Positions 23,625-33,681 of a DNA stretch of 64,000 bases are shown here, piece by piece (within the stretch, counting starts at the first letter, position 1; every line of letters begins with the position of its first letter). Origin of the DNA: Bacteroidales bacterium (GTDB lineage Bacteria > Bacteroidota > Bacteroidia > Bacteroidales > B18-G4); the NCBI GenBank assembly GCA_018400295.1, contig JAGYMZ010000005.1:1-64000 (forward strand). Reading direction: 5' to 3'. The translations under genes were made by a program, and so were the position numbers. Below the pieces are notes generated by a model. That model was given only the letters and a program-made list of their open reading frames with translations. It did not search any database and was not told where the DNA came from.

Positions 23625-26564
23625 TTATTCGTCCGGATCATCCGGCAGCCGTTCATAAAATGCCTGGTGTATCTTTGTCCGTATATTCAGGTCCAGCATT
23701 TTTTTGTTGGAGGCGTCGGGATGTATCGCGTTGGATAAAAAAACGTATACAAGTCCGTTTTCCGGATCCGCCCAGGTATAGGTTCCGGTAAAGCCGCTGT
23801 GTCCAAAGCTTGATGCCGAGGCAGATCTGCAGGCCGGACCGTTCTCTTCGTAAACAAGCATGGGTTTGTCGAAGCCAATGCCCTTCCGGTTCCCTGAAAG
23901 AGGAAACTGGGTTTTTGTAAAGCGTTCCACACTGGTGCTGTCCAGATATTTATTGCCCCCATACCAACCTTTGTCAAGGTACATTTGCATGAATGCACCC
24001 AGGTCTGTTGCATTGGAGAACAAGCCGGCATGGCCCGAAACCCCGCCAAGCAAGGCTGCACCCTGATCATGTACATCACCATGGATGAGGGCTTTCCTGA
24101 AGACCGTATCATTCTCTGTGGGGACGATGCGTTGGAGGCTGAAATGTTCCCGGGGATGAAAGCGCATGGTTTGCAGACCCATGGGCTTATAAAAGGTTCC
24201 CGTTACATAGTGTTCAAAATCCTTGTTGCTTATGTTTTCAATGGCTTCTGCCAGAAGATAAAACCCAAGATCGCTGTATCTATATTCTTTTTTCTTCAAT
24301 GGTTTCGAAAAACGTATGCTGTCTATAATAATATGACGGAACTGACCTGTACCATAAAGGCCTTCGCTTATCCGTATGGGGAATTTTTCTGATATGACAT
24401 CATGGAAATAGGTGCTGTCCATGCTTCCTTCATCAGTGATCAAATATTCATAATATGGGATCCATGCTTTTAATCCTGCCTGATGGGCCAGTATTTCACG
24501 TATGATCAGGGTTTCTTTATCCGTTCCCCTTAAATAAGGAATATAATGGGCTATATTATGATCTATATCAAGCCGTTTTTCTTCTGATAATTTCATCACT
24601 GCAGGAGTTGTGGCTGCAATCTTAGTGATGGAAGCCAGGTCATAAATATCCCGGTGGCTAACTTCGTTTACCTCTTCGTAGGTGTGATGACCGAAAGACT
24701 TTCGGTAAAACACTTTCCCATTCCTGGAAGCAAGCACCTGGCAACCCGGATATGCATTCCGGGAAAGTCCATCCAGAACAATGGAATCGATTGCAAGCAG
24801 TTCCCCGGCGTCTATGCCAAGATCTTCCGGCACCGTAAATTCCAGCCGTGTCTTGATGGTTGATAAACCTGTACCTGCGGGGAGCGAAGGCGATCCTTCC
24901 ACCGGCAGTTTGCCGGAGGCCGGAATGCCCCCGAAAATAAGCTGAGCCGAAAGGTCCTGTGTTACAGAATCGTCCTGGTATGAAATGATGAGTGCGGGGA
25001 TGTTCGCAAATCCATGGATGGATTTCAGGATATAGGGACTGCCAAATATATCCAGGATGGTCGTGTGTGTTTTTTGAATGGCGTTTATCAAATCGATGGC
25101 TGAGGGATGAATGCCGTAATTGTTGTTTGCGAATATGCTTGTATTTTGGATTGCAACGATGACCAGATTATAGTTTTTCAGGTCATCCAGGATGTTTTTG
25201 ATCTGCTTCCTGCCGGGATCGGCACCCACCTGGCAATGCATAATGTTGGTGTAGTTGGACAGGGATTGCTGAAATGGCGTCACTGATCCCCCTCCAATGC
25301 TTACTGATGCGATCTTTAGCGTGTCCAAGTGTTTCAAAGGGAGGATGTTTTGCTTGTTCAGGACCAGGGTGATGGCTTCCCTGATGAGTTTTCTTTGCAA
25401 GGCCAGGTCATACCGGTTGTTAAGATCTTCCTCCAGCGTTTCCAGAGGAATTGTGTCTTGCCGGTGAAGTCCTGCAAGATATTTGTAGAAGAGCACGCGC
25501 CGGACTTTGCTGTTTATCTGCTCCATGGTCAGGGAACCTTTACGCAAGGCAGCTGAAATAGCCTGAAAGGCTTTCGGGACATCCCGGGGAAGGAGTAGCA
25601 GGTCATTTCCGGCCTGCAGGGCCATTGTTTCAATTTCACCGGGTTCATGAAACCGGGTTACCCCCTTCATATCCAACGCATCAGTTATGATCAGGCCGCT
25701 GAACTGCATTTTTTTACGTAGCAGGGAATCTATGATCCGGTCAGATAATGTGGCGGCCATGTTTTCACGATGATCAAGTGAGGGCACGAAAAGGTGGCCT
25801 GTCATGATGCCGGCTGTACCGTTATTGATCATTTCCCGGAAGGGGTAAAGTTCCATGCTGTCCAGCCTTGTGGTATCATGAAGGATTACCGGCAGGGATT
25901 CATGGGAGTCTGTATACGTGTCGCCATGCCCTGGGAAATGTTTTGCCGTGGCGATGACCCCCTCATCCTGCAATCCTCGCATATACATGATCGCTTTTCT
26001 GGCAACATTTGCTTTGTTTTCGCCAAATGAGCGCATGCCAATGATGGGATTGGACGGATTGGAATTAATGTCCGCTACCGGTGCAAAATTAATATGGATG
26101 CCCATTCGCTGGCATTGCTTGCCGATGGACCGGCCCATGTGATAGATCAGGCTGTCGTCTTGTATTGCGCCCAGGGTCATCTGGAAAGGGAAGGAGAATA
26201 TCCCGTTCAGTCTCATGCCCAATCCCCATTCGCCATCAATGGCAATGAATAATGGGACCTGTGAAAGTGATTGCCAGTGGTTCGTTTGCGCTGCCTGTTC
26301 TTCAATGTTTCCCCTGAAAAAGGCAATGCCCCCGATACCATAATCACGGATATATCGGTCAATGGTATTGTCGTACGGTTTGCCGGGCTGATTGGCGCGT
26401 ACGATGAAAAGCTGGCCTATGCGTTGCTCCGGTGTAAGGGTTCGAAGTACAGAGTCTGCCCAAAAGCGCGCGGCGGTGGTATCCTGCAAGTGTCTGCCGG
26501 AATGCGCTTTGAAATTCAGAAGAAGTACAATGTTTAATAATAAAAGGATACGGACATGGGACAT
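23625..26564 (-). CDS. GH3 (NagZ-like) glycosidase fused to a class C beta-lactamase-like serine hydrolase
   Basis: This exported 979-residue protein joins two enzymes. Residues 30-370 form a GH3 N-terminal domain with the NagZ signature KHFPGHGDT (208-216) and the nearby DSH (219-221), typical of beta-N-acetylglucosaminidases that use a His-Asp acid. A GH3 C-terminal-like part follows (about 390-580). From about 590 comes a penicillin-binding/class C beta-lactamase fold with S645-x-x-K648 (SITK), a YSDLGFYLLAE motif and SGHAGLFSN (the HxG-like region). A signal peptide (residues 1-22) sends it to the periplasm. The combination suggests peptidoglycan turnover, removing GlcNAc and acting on a D-Ala-like peptide bond. 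No strong promoter box was seen. Confidence 0.9.
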   Translation of the reverse strand: MSHVRILLLLNIVLLLNFKAHSGRHLQDTTAARFWADSVLRTLTPEQRIGQLFIVRANQPGKPYDNTIDRYIRDYGIGGIAFFRGNIEEQAAQTNHWQSLSQVPLFIAIDGEWGLGMRLNGIFSFPFQMTLGAIQDDSLIYHMGRSIGKQCQRMGIHINFAPVADINSNPSNPIIGMRSFGENKANVARKAIMYMRGLQDEGVIATAKHFPGHGDTYTDSHESLPVILHDTTRLDSMELYPFREMINNGTAGIMTGHLFVPSLDHRENMAATLSDRIIDSLLRKKMQFSGLIITDALDMKGVTRFHEPGEIETMALQAGNDLLLLPRDVPKAFQAISAALRKGSLTMEQINSKVRRVLFYKYLAGLHRQDTIPLETLEEDLNNRYDLALQRKLIREAITLVLNKQNILPLKHLDTLKIASVSIGGGSVTPFQQSLSNYTNIMHCQVGADPGRKQIKNILDDLKNYNLVIVAIQNTSIFANNNYGIHPSAIDLINAIQKTHTTILDIFGSPYILKSIHGFANIPALIISYQDDSVTQDLSAQLIFGGIPASGKLPVEGSPSLPAGTGLSTIKTRLEFTVPEDLGIDAGELLAIDSIVLDGLSRNAYPGCQVLASRNGKVFYRKSFGHHTYEEVNEVSHRDIYDLASITKIAATTPAVMKLSEEKRLDIDHNIAHYIPYLRGTDKETLIIREILAHQAGLKAWIPYYEYLITDEGSMDSTYFHDVISEKFPIRISEGLYGTGQFRHIIIDSIRFSKPLKKKEYRYSDLGFYLLAEAIENISNKDFEHYVTGTFYKPMGLQTMRFHPREHFSLQRIVPTENDTVFRKALIHGDVHDQGAALLGGVSGHAGLFSNATDLGAFMQMYLDKGWYGGNKYLDSTSVERFTKTQFPLSGNRKGIGFDKPMLVYEENGPACRSASASSFGHSGFTGTYTWADPENGLVYVFLSNAIHPDASNKKMLDLNIRTKIHQAFYERLPDDPDE

Positions 26565-26704
26565 ATCAATTTATTTAGAATTTGTAAAAATAATTAATAT
26601 TCCTGAACCGGCGGAATAATTTCGCTTTTATTTGCCGGCATAAGGGATGAAAAAATGTTTTCCAATTTTATTAACAAATGGATGAAATATCGGATGATTT
26701 GGGT

Positions 26705-26712
26705 TAATTTTG
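26705..26712 (+). promoter_or_regulatory. -7 box of the transketolase operon
   Basis: TAATTTTG is a perfect TAnnTTTG ending 24 bp before the ATG at 26737. No TTG at the -33 spacing. Confidence 0.6.
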
Positions 26713-26736
26713 AAATTATAAAGCTTTAATCAGATA

Positions 26737-27582
26737 ATGCCTACTACAAAAGATTTAGAAAGGATCGCGTCGCAGGTCCGGCGTGACATCATCCGGATGA
26801 CCAACCAGGCCCGATCGGGACATCCCGGAGGTTCCCTTGGATGTGTGGAATATTTTGTTGCTTTGTTTTTTCACATCCTGCGGCACGATCCGGGACATTT
26901 TGACATGGATGGACGGGGCCAGGATGTTTTTTTCCTTTCAAATGGTCACATCACGCCCGTTTATTATAGTGTTCTGGCCCGCAGCGGATATTTTGAACTT
27001 TCCGAACTGAAAACGTTCCGAAAGATTGATTCCCGGTTACAGGGCCATCCCGCCACCACGGAGGGCCTTCCCGGCATCCGCATAGCTACGGGATCTCTTG
27101 GACAGGGTTTGTCGGTCGCCATCGGAGCGGCACTTTCAAAAAAGAGAAATGGAGATGATCATCTGGTATATTGCCTGATGGGTGATGGCGAGCTTGGAGA
27201 GGGCCAGATATGGGAGGCGGCCATGTATGCTGCGCACAATAAGGTGGATAATTTGATCGCCACCGTGGATTATAACCGTCAGCAGATTGACGGTTCCACC
27301 GATGAGGTTCTTGGGCTGGGTGACCTGAGGGCAAAATGGGAGGCTTTTGGATGGAAGGTGCTGGAAATGGATGGCAATGACATGGGGAGCGTTCTTGGTG
27401 CCATGAAAGTGGCCAGGGAGGGTTGTGGCAAGGGTGTCCCGGTGATGATGCTCATGTCAACCGAAATGGGATATGGCATTGATTTTATGGTGGGGACACA
27501 CCTGTGGCATGGGGTTCCACCGAATGATGAGCAGGCGGAGGATGCATTGGGCCAGCTTAAGGAAACCCTTGGAGATTACTAA
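26737..27582 (+). CDS. Transketolase, N-terminal (TPP-binding) subunit
   Basis: This 281-residue subunit binds thiamine diphosphate through GDGELGEGQIWEAA (about 149-162) and DYNRQQIDG; the early SGHPGGSL motif and the GSLGQGLS segment are intact. Together with the C-terminal subunit it makes a split transketolase, moving two-carbon units in the non-oxidative pentose phosphate pathway. The partner gene lies 1.4 kb downstream on the same strand, with a vWA gene between them. Confidence 0.93.
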   Translation: MPTTKDLERIASQVRRDIIRMTNQARSGHPGGSLGCVEYFVALFFHILRHDPGHFDMDGRGQDVFFLSNGHITPVYYSVLARSGYFELSELKTFRKIDSRLQGHPATTEGLPGIRIATGSLGQGLSVAIGAALSKKRNGDDHLVYCLMGDGELGEGQIWEAAMYAAHNKVDNLIATVDYNRQQIDGSTDEVLGLGDLRAKWEAFGWKVLEMDGNDMGSVLGAMKVAREGCGKGVPVMMLMSTEMGYGIDFMVGTHLWHGVPPNDEQAEDALGQLKETLGDY

Positions 27583-27600
27583 TATGCACTGAATTAGTCA

Positions 27601-29004
27601 ATGGTTCAAAAGATTTATAAATATGTTCTTGTCCTTTGTTTCTTGATCCCCTGTATTGTAAATGCCCAATATTACCAGGAAGGGGATACGGAGAAAGAGA
27701 AAGAACCTCCCCTCACACGCATTCTTTTCGTGTTTGATGCTTCTCAAAGTATGTACGGCATCTGGCAGAGTGATAAAAAGATCAGTATAGCCCGGCGGTT
27801 GCTTTCCAATGTAATCGATAGTCTGAAAAATACCGAATACCTGGAGCTTGCCCTCCGTGTTTATGGGCATCAAAAATCTTATCCCCCCCAGGATTGTGAT
27901 GATACACGCCTGGAGGTACCTTTCGGAAAGAATAATGTGGAACAGATCAAGCACCGGCTCAGGCAGATCAATCCCAAAGGAACAACCCCCATTGCCTACG
28001 CATTGCAGAAAGCCGGGGAAGATTTTCCGCCTTGTGATCATTGCCGGAACATCATTGTGCTTATAACTGACGGAATAGAAGAATGCGAGGGAGATCCATG
28101 TGCGGTTTCGGAAAGCCTGCAAAAAAACGGCGTTGCCCTTAAACCATTTATTATCGGCATTGGCAGGAATTTCGAGGATGCTTTTGATTGCGTGGGTACG
28201 TATTTTGATGCCAGCAGCGAAAGGCAATTTAGCAAAGCATTGAATATCATAATATCTCAGGCCTTAAATTCGACCACCACACAGATAAATCTTTTGGACG
28301 CTTATGGTTATCCAACGGAAACGAACGTTAATATGACGTTTTACGATAATTTCTCGCAGAGGGTCCAATACAATTTCATTCATACGATGAACAACCGGGG
28401 GATGCCCGATACGCTTATGCTTGACCCGCTGATCGTTTATGATGTTGTGGTCAATACACTTCCTCCCGTGCGTAAAGACAGCGTGGTGCTGATGTCCGGA
28501 AAACATAACATTATACCCGTTGAAGCACCCCAGGGATATCTGAGGTTAAAGATCGATGGATTTGATAATTCCATGAAAAGCTTACAGTGCATTGTTCGGG
28601 AGAAGGGTGATCACCAGACTGTGAACGTGCAAAATTTTGGGCATACGGAAAAATACCTTACCGGGATGTACGATCTGGAGGTTCTTTGCCTGCCGCGTAT
28701 TTATATTGACGAGGTGGAGGTTCTACAGAGTTCCACCACCACAGTAGAGATCCCGGTGCCTGGGATCGCGGTGTTTAAAAAATCTACCCAGGGCTATGGC
28801 AGTTTGTATGTTGCCCGGGGAGATTCCCTGGAATGGGTATATAATTTCAGGGAAAACAATCCTCATCAGGAAACCCTTATCCTTCAACCCGGGCAGTATA
28901 CAGTGATATTCAGGGCAAGATATGCAGACAGGGCACTTTATACGGTAGATCAGCAGTTCCGGATAACTTCAGGAAGAACAGCAAACATTAAAATATTTAA
29001 TTAG
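27601..29004 (+). CDS. Secreted von Willebrand factor A domain protein
   Basis: The 467-residue product has a signal peptide ending near NAQ (23) and a vWA domain (about 38-225) with an intact metal site: D46-x-S48-x-S50 (DASQS), Thr in KGTTP and Asp in LITDG. The MIDAS implies Mg2+-dependent protein binding. Several Cys (CDD, CDHC, CEGDPC) may form disulfides. The C-terminal half appears to hold three degenerate beta-sandwich modules of 80-95 residues, each ending in a hydrophobic strand before a short linker. It is 18 bp after one transketolase gene and 1 bp before the other, so it must share their transcript. Its function and any link to sugar metabolism are unknown. Confidence 0.85.
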   Translation: MVQKIYKYVLVLCFLIPCIVNAQYYQEGDTEKEKEPPLTRILFVFDASQSMYGIWQSDKKISIARRLLSNVIDSLKNTEYLELALRVYGHQKSYPPQDCDDTRLEVPFGKNNVEQIKHRLRQINPKGTTPIAYALQKAGEDFPPCDHCRNIIVLITDGIEECEGDPCAVSESLQKNGVALKPFIIGIGRNFEDAFDCVGTYFDASSERQFSKALNIIISQALNSTTTQINLLDAYGYPTETNVNMTFYDNFSQRVQYNFIHTMNNRGMPDTLMLDPLIVYDVVVNTLPPVRKDSVVLMSGKHNIIPVEAPQGYLRLKIDGFDNSMKSLQCIVREKGDHQTVNVQNFGHTEKYLTGMYDLEVLCLPRIYIDEVEVLQSSTTTVEIPVPGIAVFKKSTQGYGSLYVARGDSLEWVYNFRENNPHQETLILQPGQYTVIFRARYADRALYTVDQQFRITSGRTANIKIFN

Positions 29005-29005
29005 C

Positions 29006-29971
29006 ATGGAAGTTGCAATGAAAAGGTTTACGATACTGGATCACAAGGATACCCGTTCGGGTTTTGGAGAAGCCTTGCTTGAACTGGGTCATATGAATGA
29101 AAAGGTAGTGGCATTGTGCGCAGACCTGACCGGTTCCCTGAAGATGGACAAATTTGCAGCTGCCTTTCCGGACCGGTTTTACCAGATGGGCATATCAGAG
29201 GCCAATATGATGGGTGTGGCGGCTGGTCTGACCATCGGGGGACAAATCCCTTTTACCGGGACCTTTGCCAATTTTTCCACCGGCCGGGTGTACGATCAGA
29301 TACGGCAGTCGATTGCCTATTCGAACAAAAATGTCAAACTGTGTGCCTCCCATGCTGGCCTTACGCTGGGCGAAGACGGGGCTTCTCACCAGATACTGGA
29401 GGATATCGGGCTGATGAAAATGCTTCCCAACATGACGGTGATCAACCCCTGTGATTTCAACCAGACAAAAATGGCTACCCTGGCATTGGCCGATTATCCC
29501 GGACCGGTTTATTTGCGGTTCGGAAGACCGAAGATGCCTAATTTTATGCCGGAGGAAATCCCCTTTGATATCGGAAAAGCGATTTTACTCAGGGAGGGAA
29601 CGGATGTAAGCATTTTTGCTACCGGACATCTTGTCTGGAAAGCTTTGGAGGCTTCGGAGGATTTGGCTGCAAAGGGCATCAGCAGCGAAGTGATCAATAT
29701 CCATACGATCAAACCCATCGATGAAGCGGCGATCCTGGAATCCGTCAACAAGACCAAATGTGCTGTGACCGCTGAGGAACATGAGATCCATGGCGGACTG
29801 GGCGACAGTATTGCCCAGGTATTGTCACGCCGTATGCCGGCACCAATAGAAATGGTTGCGGTTATGGATACCTTCGGGGAAAGCGGCAAACCGCATGAAC
29901 TGATGGCCAAATACGGCCTGGATACACCCAATATTATCCAGTCTGCCATGCGTGTTCTGGATAGAAAATAA
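29006..29971 (+). CDS. Transketolase, C-terminal subunit
   Basis: A 321-residue subunit holding the pyrimidine-binding (with the catalytic Glu in [14 protein letters not shown]) and C-terminal domains of transketolase. [31 protein letters not shown] and [10 protein letters not shown] are conserved blocks. Two ATGs are possible (29006 or 29018); the first lies 1 bp after the vWA stop. It requires the N-terminal subunit to bind TPP. Confidence 0.93.
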   Translation: MEVAMKRFTILDHKDTRSGFGEALLELGHMNEKVVALCADLTGSLKMDKFAAAFPDRFYQMGISEANMMGVAAGLTIGGQIPFTGTFANFSTGRVYDQIRQSIAYSNKNVKLCASHAGLTLGEDGASHQILEDIGLMKMLPNMTVINPCDFNQTKMATLALADYPGPVYLRFGRPKMPNFMPEEIPFDIGKAILLREGTDVSIFATGHLVWKALEASEDLAAKGISSEVINIHTIKPIDEAAILESVNKTKCAVTAEEHEIHGGLGDSIAQVLSRRMPAPIEMVAVMDTFGESGKPHELMAKYGLDTPNIIQSAMRVLDRK

Positions 29972-29993
29972 TCCAGGCCTGTCCTTACGCATA

Positions 29994-30012
29994 ATACGGT
30001 CGGTAGCCGTAT
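29994..30012 (+). other. Small hairpin upstream of aroK
   Basis: ATACGG (29994-29999) pairs with CCGTAT (30007-30012), loop of 7. It is not followed by a T-run; it could be a weak attenuator or processing site between the transketolase genes and aroK. Confidence 0.3.
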
Positions 30013-30034
30013 CGTTTCAATCGTTTGATCAATT

Positions 30035-30577
30035 ATGAGAATCTTTCTGGTCGGTTTTATGGGAGCGGGCAAAACAACGGTCGGTAGAAAGCTGGCCCGC
30101 AAACTCGACCATGACTTTTATGATACCGATCATGTTTTTGAAGAAAAATTCCGGTATACCATTTACAACTTTTTTGAACATTTTGGCGAGGATATGTTCC
30201 GGAAGTTGGAGTACGGTGTTTTGCAGGATCTCATTCGAAATACTTCTGATGTAGTGATATCCACCGGGGGTGGGACACCGTGTTTTTATGATAATATGGA
30301 CATAATGAACCGGTCTGGCATTACGGTTTACCTGACCATGCACAAAAGTTCACTGAAACAACGCCTCATTCGTTCAAAAAGGCCCAGGCCCGCTCTGAAA
30401 GGCATGAGCGAAGAACATATGGAAAAGTATATTGATGAATTGCTGGACCGCCGGGAATCGTATTATTCTCTCGCCCGGATAACGGTGAAAGGGGAAAACT
30501 GCAATGTAGATGACCTGTGCCGGGAAATAGTGGATTTAGGGAATGCCAATGGTCATAAGGCCGGTGGGGTTGGTTGA
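30035..30577 (+). CDS. aroK: Shikimate kinase
   Basis: The 180-residue P-loop kinase phosphorylates shikimate at O3 for chorismate synthesis. The Walker A is GFMGAGKTT (7-15), followed by FYDTDHVFEE (the shikimate Asp) and the STGGG motif; the lid contains RPRPAL. It ends 14 bp from the convergent rlmD stop. It lies 63 bp after the transketolase operon and may be read through from it, which would place supply of erythrose 4-phosphate next to a shikimate-pathway enzyme. Confidence 0.95.
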   Translation: MRIFLVGFMGAGKTTVGRKLARKLDHDFYDTDHVFEEKFRYTIYNFFEHFGEDMFRKLEYGVLQDLIRNTSDVVISTGGGTPCFYDNMDIMNRSGITVYLTMHKSSLKQRLIRSKRPRPALKGMSEEHMEKYIDELLDRRESYYSLARITVKGENCNVDDLCREIVDLGNANGHKAGGVG

Positions 30578-30591
30578 ACCAATGGTATGCG

Positions 30592-31998
30592 TCATTTCCT
30601 GACCAGCATTGCCATATTTTCCACATGCTGCGTATGTGGGAACATATCTATTGGCTGCACTTCCTTTATTTCATAGCATTCGGATAACAAGGCCAGGTCC
30701 CTGGCCTGTGTGGCAGGATTACAACTGATGTAGGCGATTTTTTCAGGGGCAGCGAGCAGCAATTGATGGATCACGTCAGGGCTCATGCCCGCACGTGGCG
30801 GATCCGTAATGACAATATCCGGGCGTCCGTGTTGTTTAATGAAATCCATGGTCAGGATCTTTGACATGTCACCGGCAAAGAATTCCGTATTGGTGATCCC
30901 GTTAAGTTTTGAGTTTTCCCGGGCGTCCCTGACCGCATCTTCCAGGTATTCTATCCCAACCACCCTGGAGGCTTTGCCGGCAATGAAATTGGCGATCGTG
31001 CCGGTCCCGGTGTACAGATCATATACGGTTTCATTTCCTTTCAGGGAAGCAAATTCACTGGTAAGCTGGTACATCCGGAGCGCCTGTTTGTAGTTGGTTT
31101 GAAAGAATGATTTGGGTGCGATCCGGAACGTAAGGTGTTCCATTGTTTCCCGGATATACGATGCCCCATGGTATAAAATAATTTTCTGGTCGGAGAGATC
31201 GGGGTTCTTTTTGGTATTTATGACGTAATGCATGGAAGTGATCTCCGGAAAATGCCCTTTAATGAAATCCAGCATTGGAAAAAGATCTTCTTCTCTGTCT
31301 TCATTCACCGAAATGATTAGCATCAATGCTCCCGTCGATGTATTCCGGATGATGAGATTTCGCAGGAAGCCGGTCCAGTCAAGCACATTGTAAAAACTGA
31401 GTTTGTTTCTTACCGCATATTCTTTAATGGCCAGCCGTATTGCATTGGAGGGGTTATCCTGAAGAAAGCATTCATCAAGGTCCAGGATACGGCTGAACAT
31501 ACCGGGCAGGTGAAAGCCCAGTCCTTTCATCTCATCCTCGCTCAGTCGGCCCCCGGATGTGTCTGTGATCCATTTCCGGTTGGAAAAAGTGAACTCCATT
31601 TTGTTCCGGTAATGGAAAATGTCCGGTGAAGCAAGGATGGGCCGGATGGAAGGGAAGTTCAGTTTTCCTATGCGCCGGAAATTATCCTCCACCTGTTTTT
31701 GCTTGAAACGAAGCTGATGCCTGTATTGCATGTTTTGCCATTTGCATCCTCCGCACAATCCAAAATGCTTGCAACGGGGTTCCGTTCTTAGTTCCGAAGC
31801 TTTCCGGAGTTTCTCTATTCGGCCCAGCATATAGGATTTCTTTTTATTGGTCACCCGGATATCGCAGATATCACCGGGCACCGCGAAGGGTACAAATATT
31901 ACCCGGTTGTCCACCCGGGCAATGGCTTTCCCTTCCGATCCTGTATCCAGGATCTCCACGTTTTCAAATACAGGAAGGATTTTTCGTTTTCTTGACAT
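30592..31998 (-). CDS. 23S rRNA (uracil-C5)-methyltransferase, RlmD/RumA family
   Basis: The 468-residue enzyme has an N-terminal TRAM domain, a [4Fe-4S] cluster motif C76-x5-C82-x2-C85 (with the fourth Cys in LDECFLQ) and a C-terminal SAM domain with DLYTGTGTIANFIA and the catalytic Cys in SCNPATQARDL. RlmD-type enzymes methylate U1939 of 23S rRNA; family members can differ in target. The ATG at 31998 is preferred over a longer frame to 32067, which begins near the mapped -7 box. It converges on aroK. Confidence 0.92.
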   Translation of the reverse strand: MSRKRKILPVFENVEILDTGSEGKAIARVDNRVIFVPFAVPGDICDIRVTNKKKSYMLGRIEKLRKASELRTEPRCKHFGLCGGCKWQNMQYRHQLRFKQKQVEDNFRRIGKLNFPSIRPILASPDIFHYRNKMEFTFSNRKWITDTSGGRLSEDEMKGLGFHLPGMFSRILDLDECFLQDNPSNAIRLAIKEYAVRNKLSFYNVLDWTGFLRNLIIRNTSTGALMLIISVNEDREEDLFPMLDFIKGHFPEITSMHYVINTKKNPDLSDQKIILYHGASYIRETMEHLTFRIAPKSFFQTNYKQALRMYQLTSEFASLKGNETVYDLYTGTGTIANFIAGKASRVVGIEYLEDAVRDARENSKLNGITNTEFFAGDMSKILTMDFIKQHGRPDIVITDPPRAGMSPDVIHQLLLAAPEKIAYISCNPATQARDLALLSECYEIKEVQPIDMFPHTQHVENMAMLVRK

Positions 31999-32084
31999 CA
32001 AATACACGTGTTGTTCATACAGAATATTGCGTTGGGGCAATATGGCAGATGAAGCCGCATTTCCCATCCCTTACGATCGCACCG

Positions 32085-32092
32085 CAAAAATA
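32085..32092 (-). promoter_or_regulatory. -7 box for the rRNA methyltransferase gene
   Basis: The minus strand reads TATTTTTG, about 87 bp before the ATG at 31998. It lies 37 bp from the plus-strand -7 box of nnrDE, so the two genes share a compact divergent promoter region. Confidence 0.55.
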
Positions 32093-32129
32093 ACACAATA
32101 TGATCACCTGGCTGCTGTTTAATAAATTG

Positions 32130-32137
32130 TAAATTTG
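32130..32137 (+). promoter_or_regulatory. -7 box of nnrDE
   Basis: TAAATTTG is a perfect TAnnTTTG ending 17 bp before the ATG. CTG at 32108-32110, one mismatch from TTG, has the right 19-bp spacing. Confidence 0.6.
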
Positions 32138-32154
32138 TTGGAAAAGCAATTGCC

Positions 32155-33666
32155 ATGAAAATATTACCGATCGACAAGGTCAGGAAAGCCGATAAGTACA
32201 CCATTGAAAACGAGCCGGTGGATTCCATTGAACTGATGGAAAGGGCGGCCAGGGAATGTTATAAGTGGATCTATAAGCGGATAAAGAGGGGGGAACGTGT
32301 CAAGATTTTTGCGGGCCCGGGGAATAACGGGGGAGATGGATTGGCCCTTGGAAGGTTGCTTGGCAGGCAGAAAATTCCCGTGGATATATATGTGATCCGT
32401 TTTACAGAAAAATCTTCGCCGGATTTCAGGATCAATTATGAGCGCCTGGAGCTGGTCCCGGAGGTTAGGGTGCATAACTTAAGGGAAAAGGATCCGTTGC
32501 CTGAGTTGACCGAAAATGATGTTGTCGTGGATGCCATTTTTGGATCCGGTTTGTCAAAACCTGTCAAAGGATTTGTTTCCGATGTGATCGATTACATCAA
32601 CGACGCTTTTTCACGGGTGATTTCCATCGACATCCCTTCCGGCTTGTTTAGCGATACCTGTAGCCGGGATAAAGGCGGGACCATCATAAAAGCTGATCAT
32701 ACCCTTAGTTTCCAGTTTCCTAAATATGCATTTTTCTTTGCTGAGAATGACGCATTCGTGGGAAAATGGGAGATCCTTTCGATCGGATTGCATCCCGATT
32801 ACATAGATGAGGTGGAGGTGACCAACCATTATGTTTTGAAGGAAGATGTTATACTGGAATATCAGCCCAGAAATAAATATGCACATAAAGGCAATTTTGG
32901 TCATGCCCTGCTGATATCGGGATGCTACGGCAAAATGGGAGCCGCTGTGCTTGCTTCCAGGGCATGTATGCGCTCCGGTGCCGGTTTGCTGACAACCCAT
33001 ATTCCGGTCAAGGGTTATGATATATTGCAGACTTCTGTACCCGAATCCATGGTCAGTCTTGACGAGGACGATGAAGTATTTACCCGCCATCCTTCCCTGG
33101 ACCCCTACAATGCGATTGGTATTGGTCCCGGACTGGGCCTGGACGAACGTACACAGAATGCCCTGAAGGTTTTGATTCAGAATACGGACCTCCCTTTGAT
33201 CATTGACGCGGATGCCATCAATATTCTGGGGGAAAACAAGACCTGGATCTCTTTCTTGCCACAGGGTAGTATATTGACTCCACACCCCAAAGAATTTGAG
33301 CGAATTGCCGGAAAATCCGGAAATTGTTTTGATCGCGTGAAGATGCAGCGTGCGTTCGCTGTCAAGCATCAGGTATATGTTGTTTTGAAAGGGGCGCACA
33401 CCAGCATATGCTGCCCGGATGGCACATGTTTTTTTAATTCCACGGGCAATCCGGGTATGGCTACAGGAGGCAGTGGCGATGTGCTGACAGGCATTATTCT
33501 GGGCCTGATGGCCCAGGGTTACCCGTCAAAGGTTTCTGCGGTAATGGGGGTGTTTTTACATGGAATGTCGGCCGATATTGCCATGCCCAGAATAAGTCAG
33601 GAAGCCATGATCGCAGGGGATCTTATAGAATATACCGGCCGCGCATTCAAGGAACTGGTACGCTGA
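32155..33666 (+). CDS. nnr: Bifunctional NAD(P)H-hydrate epimerase / ADP-dependent dehydratase
   Basis: A 503-residue fusion that repairs damaged NAD(P)H. The N-terminal half (about 1-215) is the epimerase, with the FAGPGNNGGDGL motif. The C-terminal half (about 235-503) is the ribokinase-like dehydratase, with HKGNFGHALLISG, DADAINIL and the ATP/ADP anion-hole motif TGGSGDVLTG (437-446). The ends are intact and the two-domain arrangement is standard for bacteria. The gene converges on parE with a 15-bp gap. Confidence 0.96.
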   Translation: MKILPIDKVRKADKYTIENEPVDSIELMERAARECYKWIYKRIKRGERVKIFAGPGNNGGDGLALGRLLGRQKIPVDIYVIRFTEKSSPDFRINYERLELVPEVRVHNLREKDPLPELTENDVVVDAIFGSGLSKPVKGFVSDVIDYINDAFSRVISIDIPSGLFSDTCSRDKGGTIIKADHTLSFQFPKYAFFFAENDAFVGKWEILSIGLHPDYIDEVEVTNHYVLKEDVILEYQPRNKYAHKGNFGHALLISGCYGKMGAAVLASRACMRSGAGLLTTHIPVKGYDILQTSVPESMVSLDEDDEVFTRHPSLDPYNAIGIGPGLGLDERTQNALKVLIQNTDLPLIIDADAINILGENKTWISFLPQGSILTPHPKEFERIAGKSGNCFDRVKMQRAFAVKHQVYVVLKGAHTSICCPDGTCFFNSTGNPGMATGGSGDVLTGIILGLMAQGYPSKVSAVMGVFLHGMSADIAMPRISQEAMIAGDLIEYTGRAFKELVR

Positions 33667-33681
33667 AAAAATACGTTTCTT

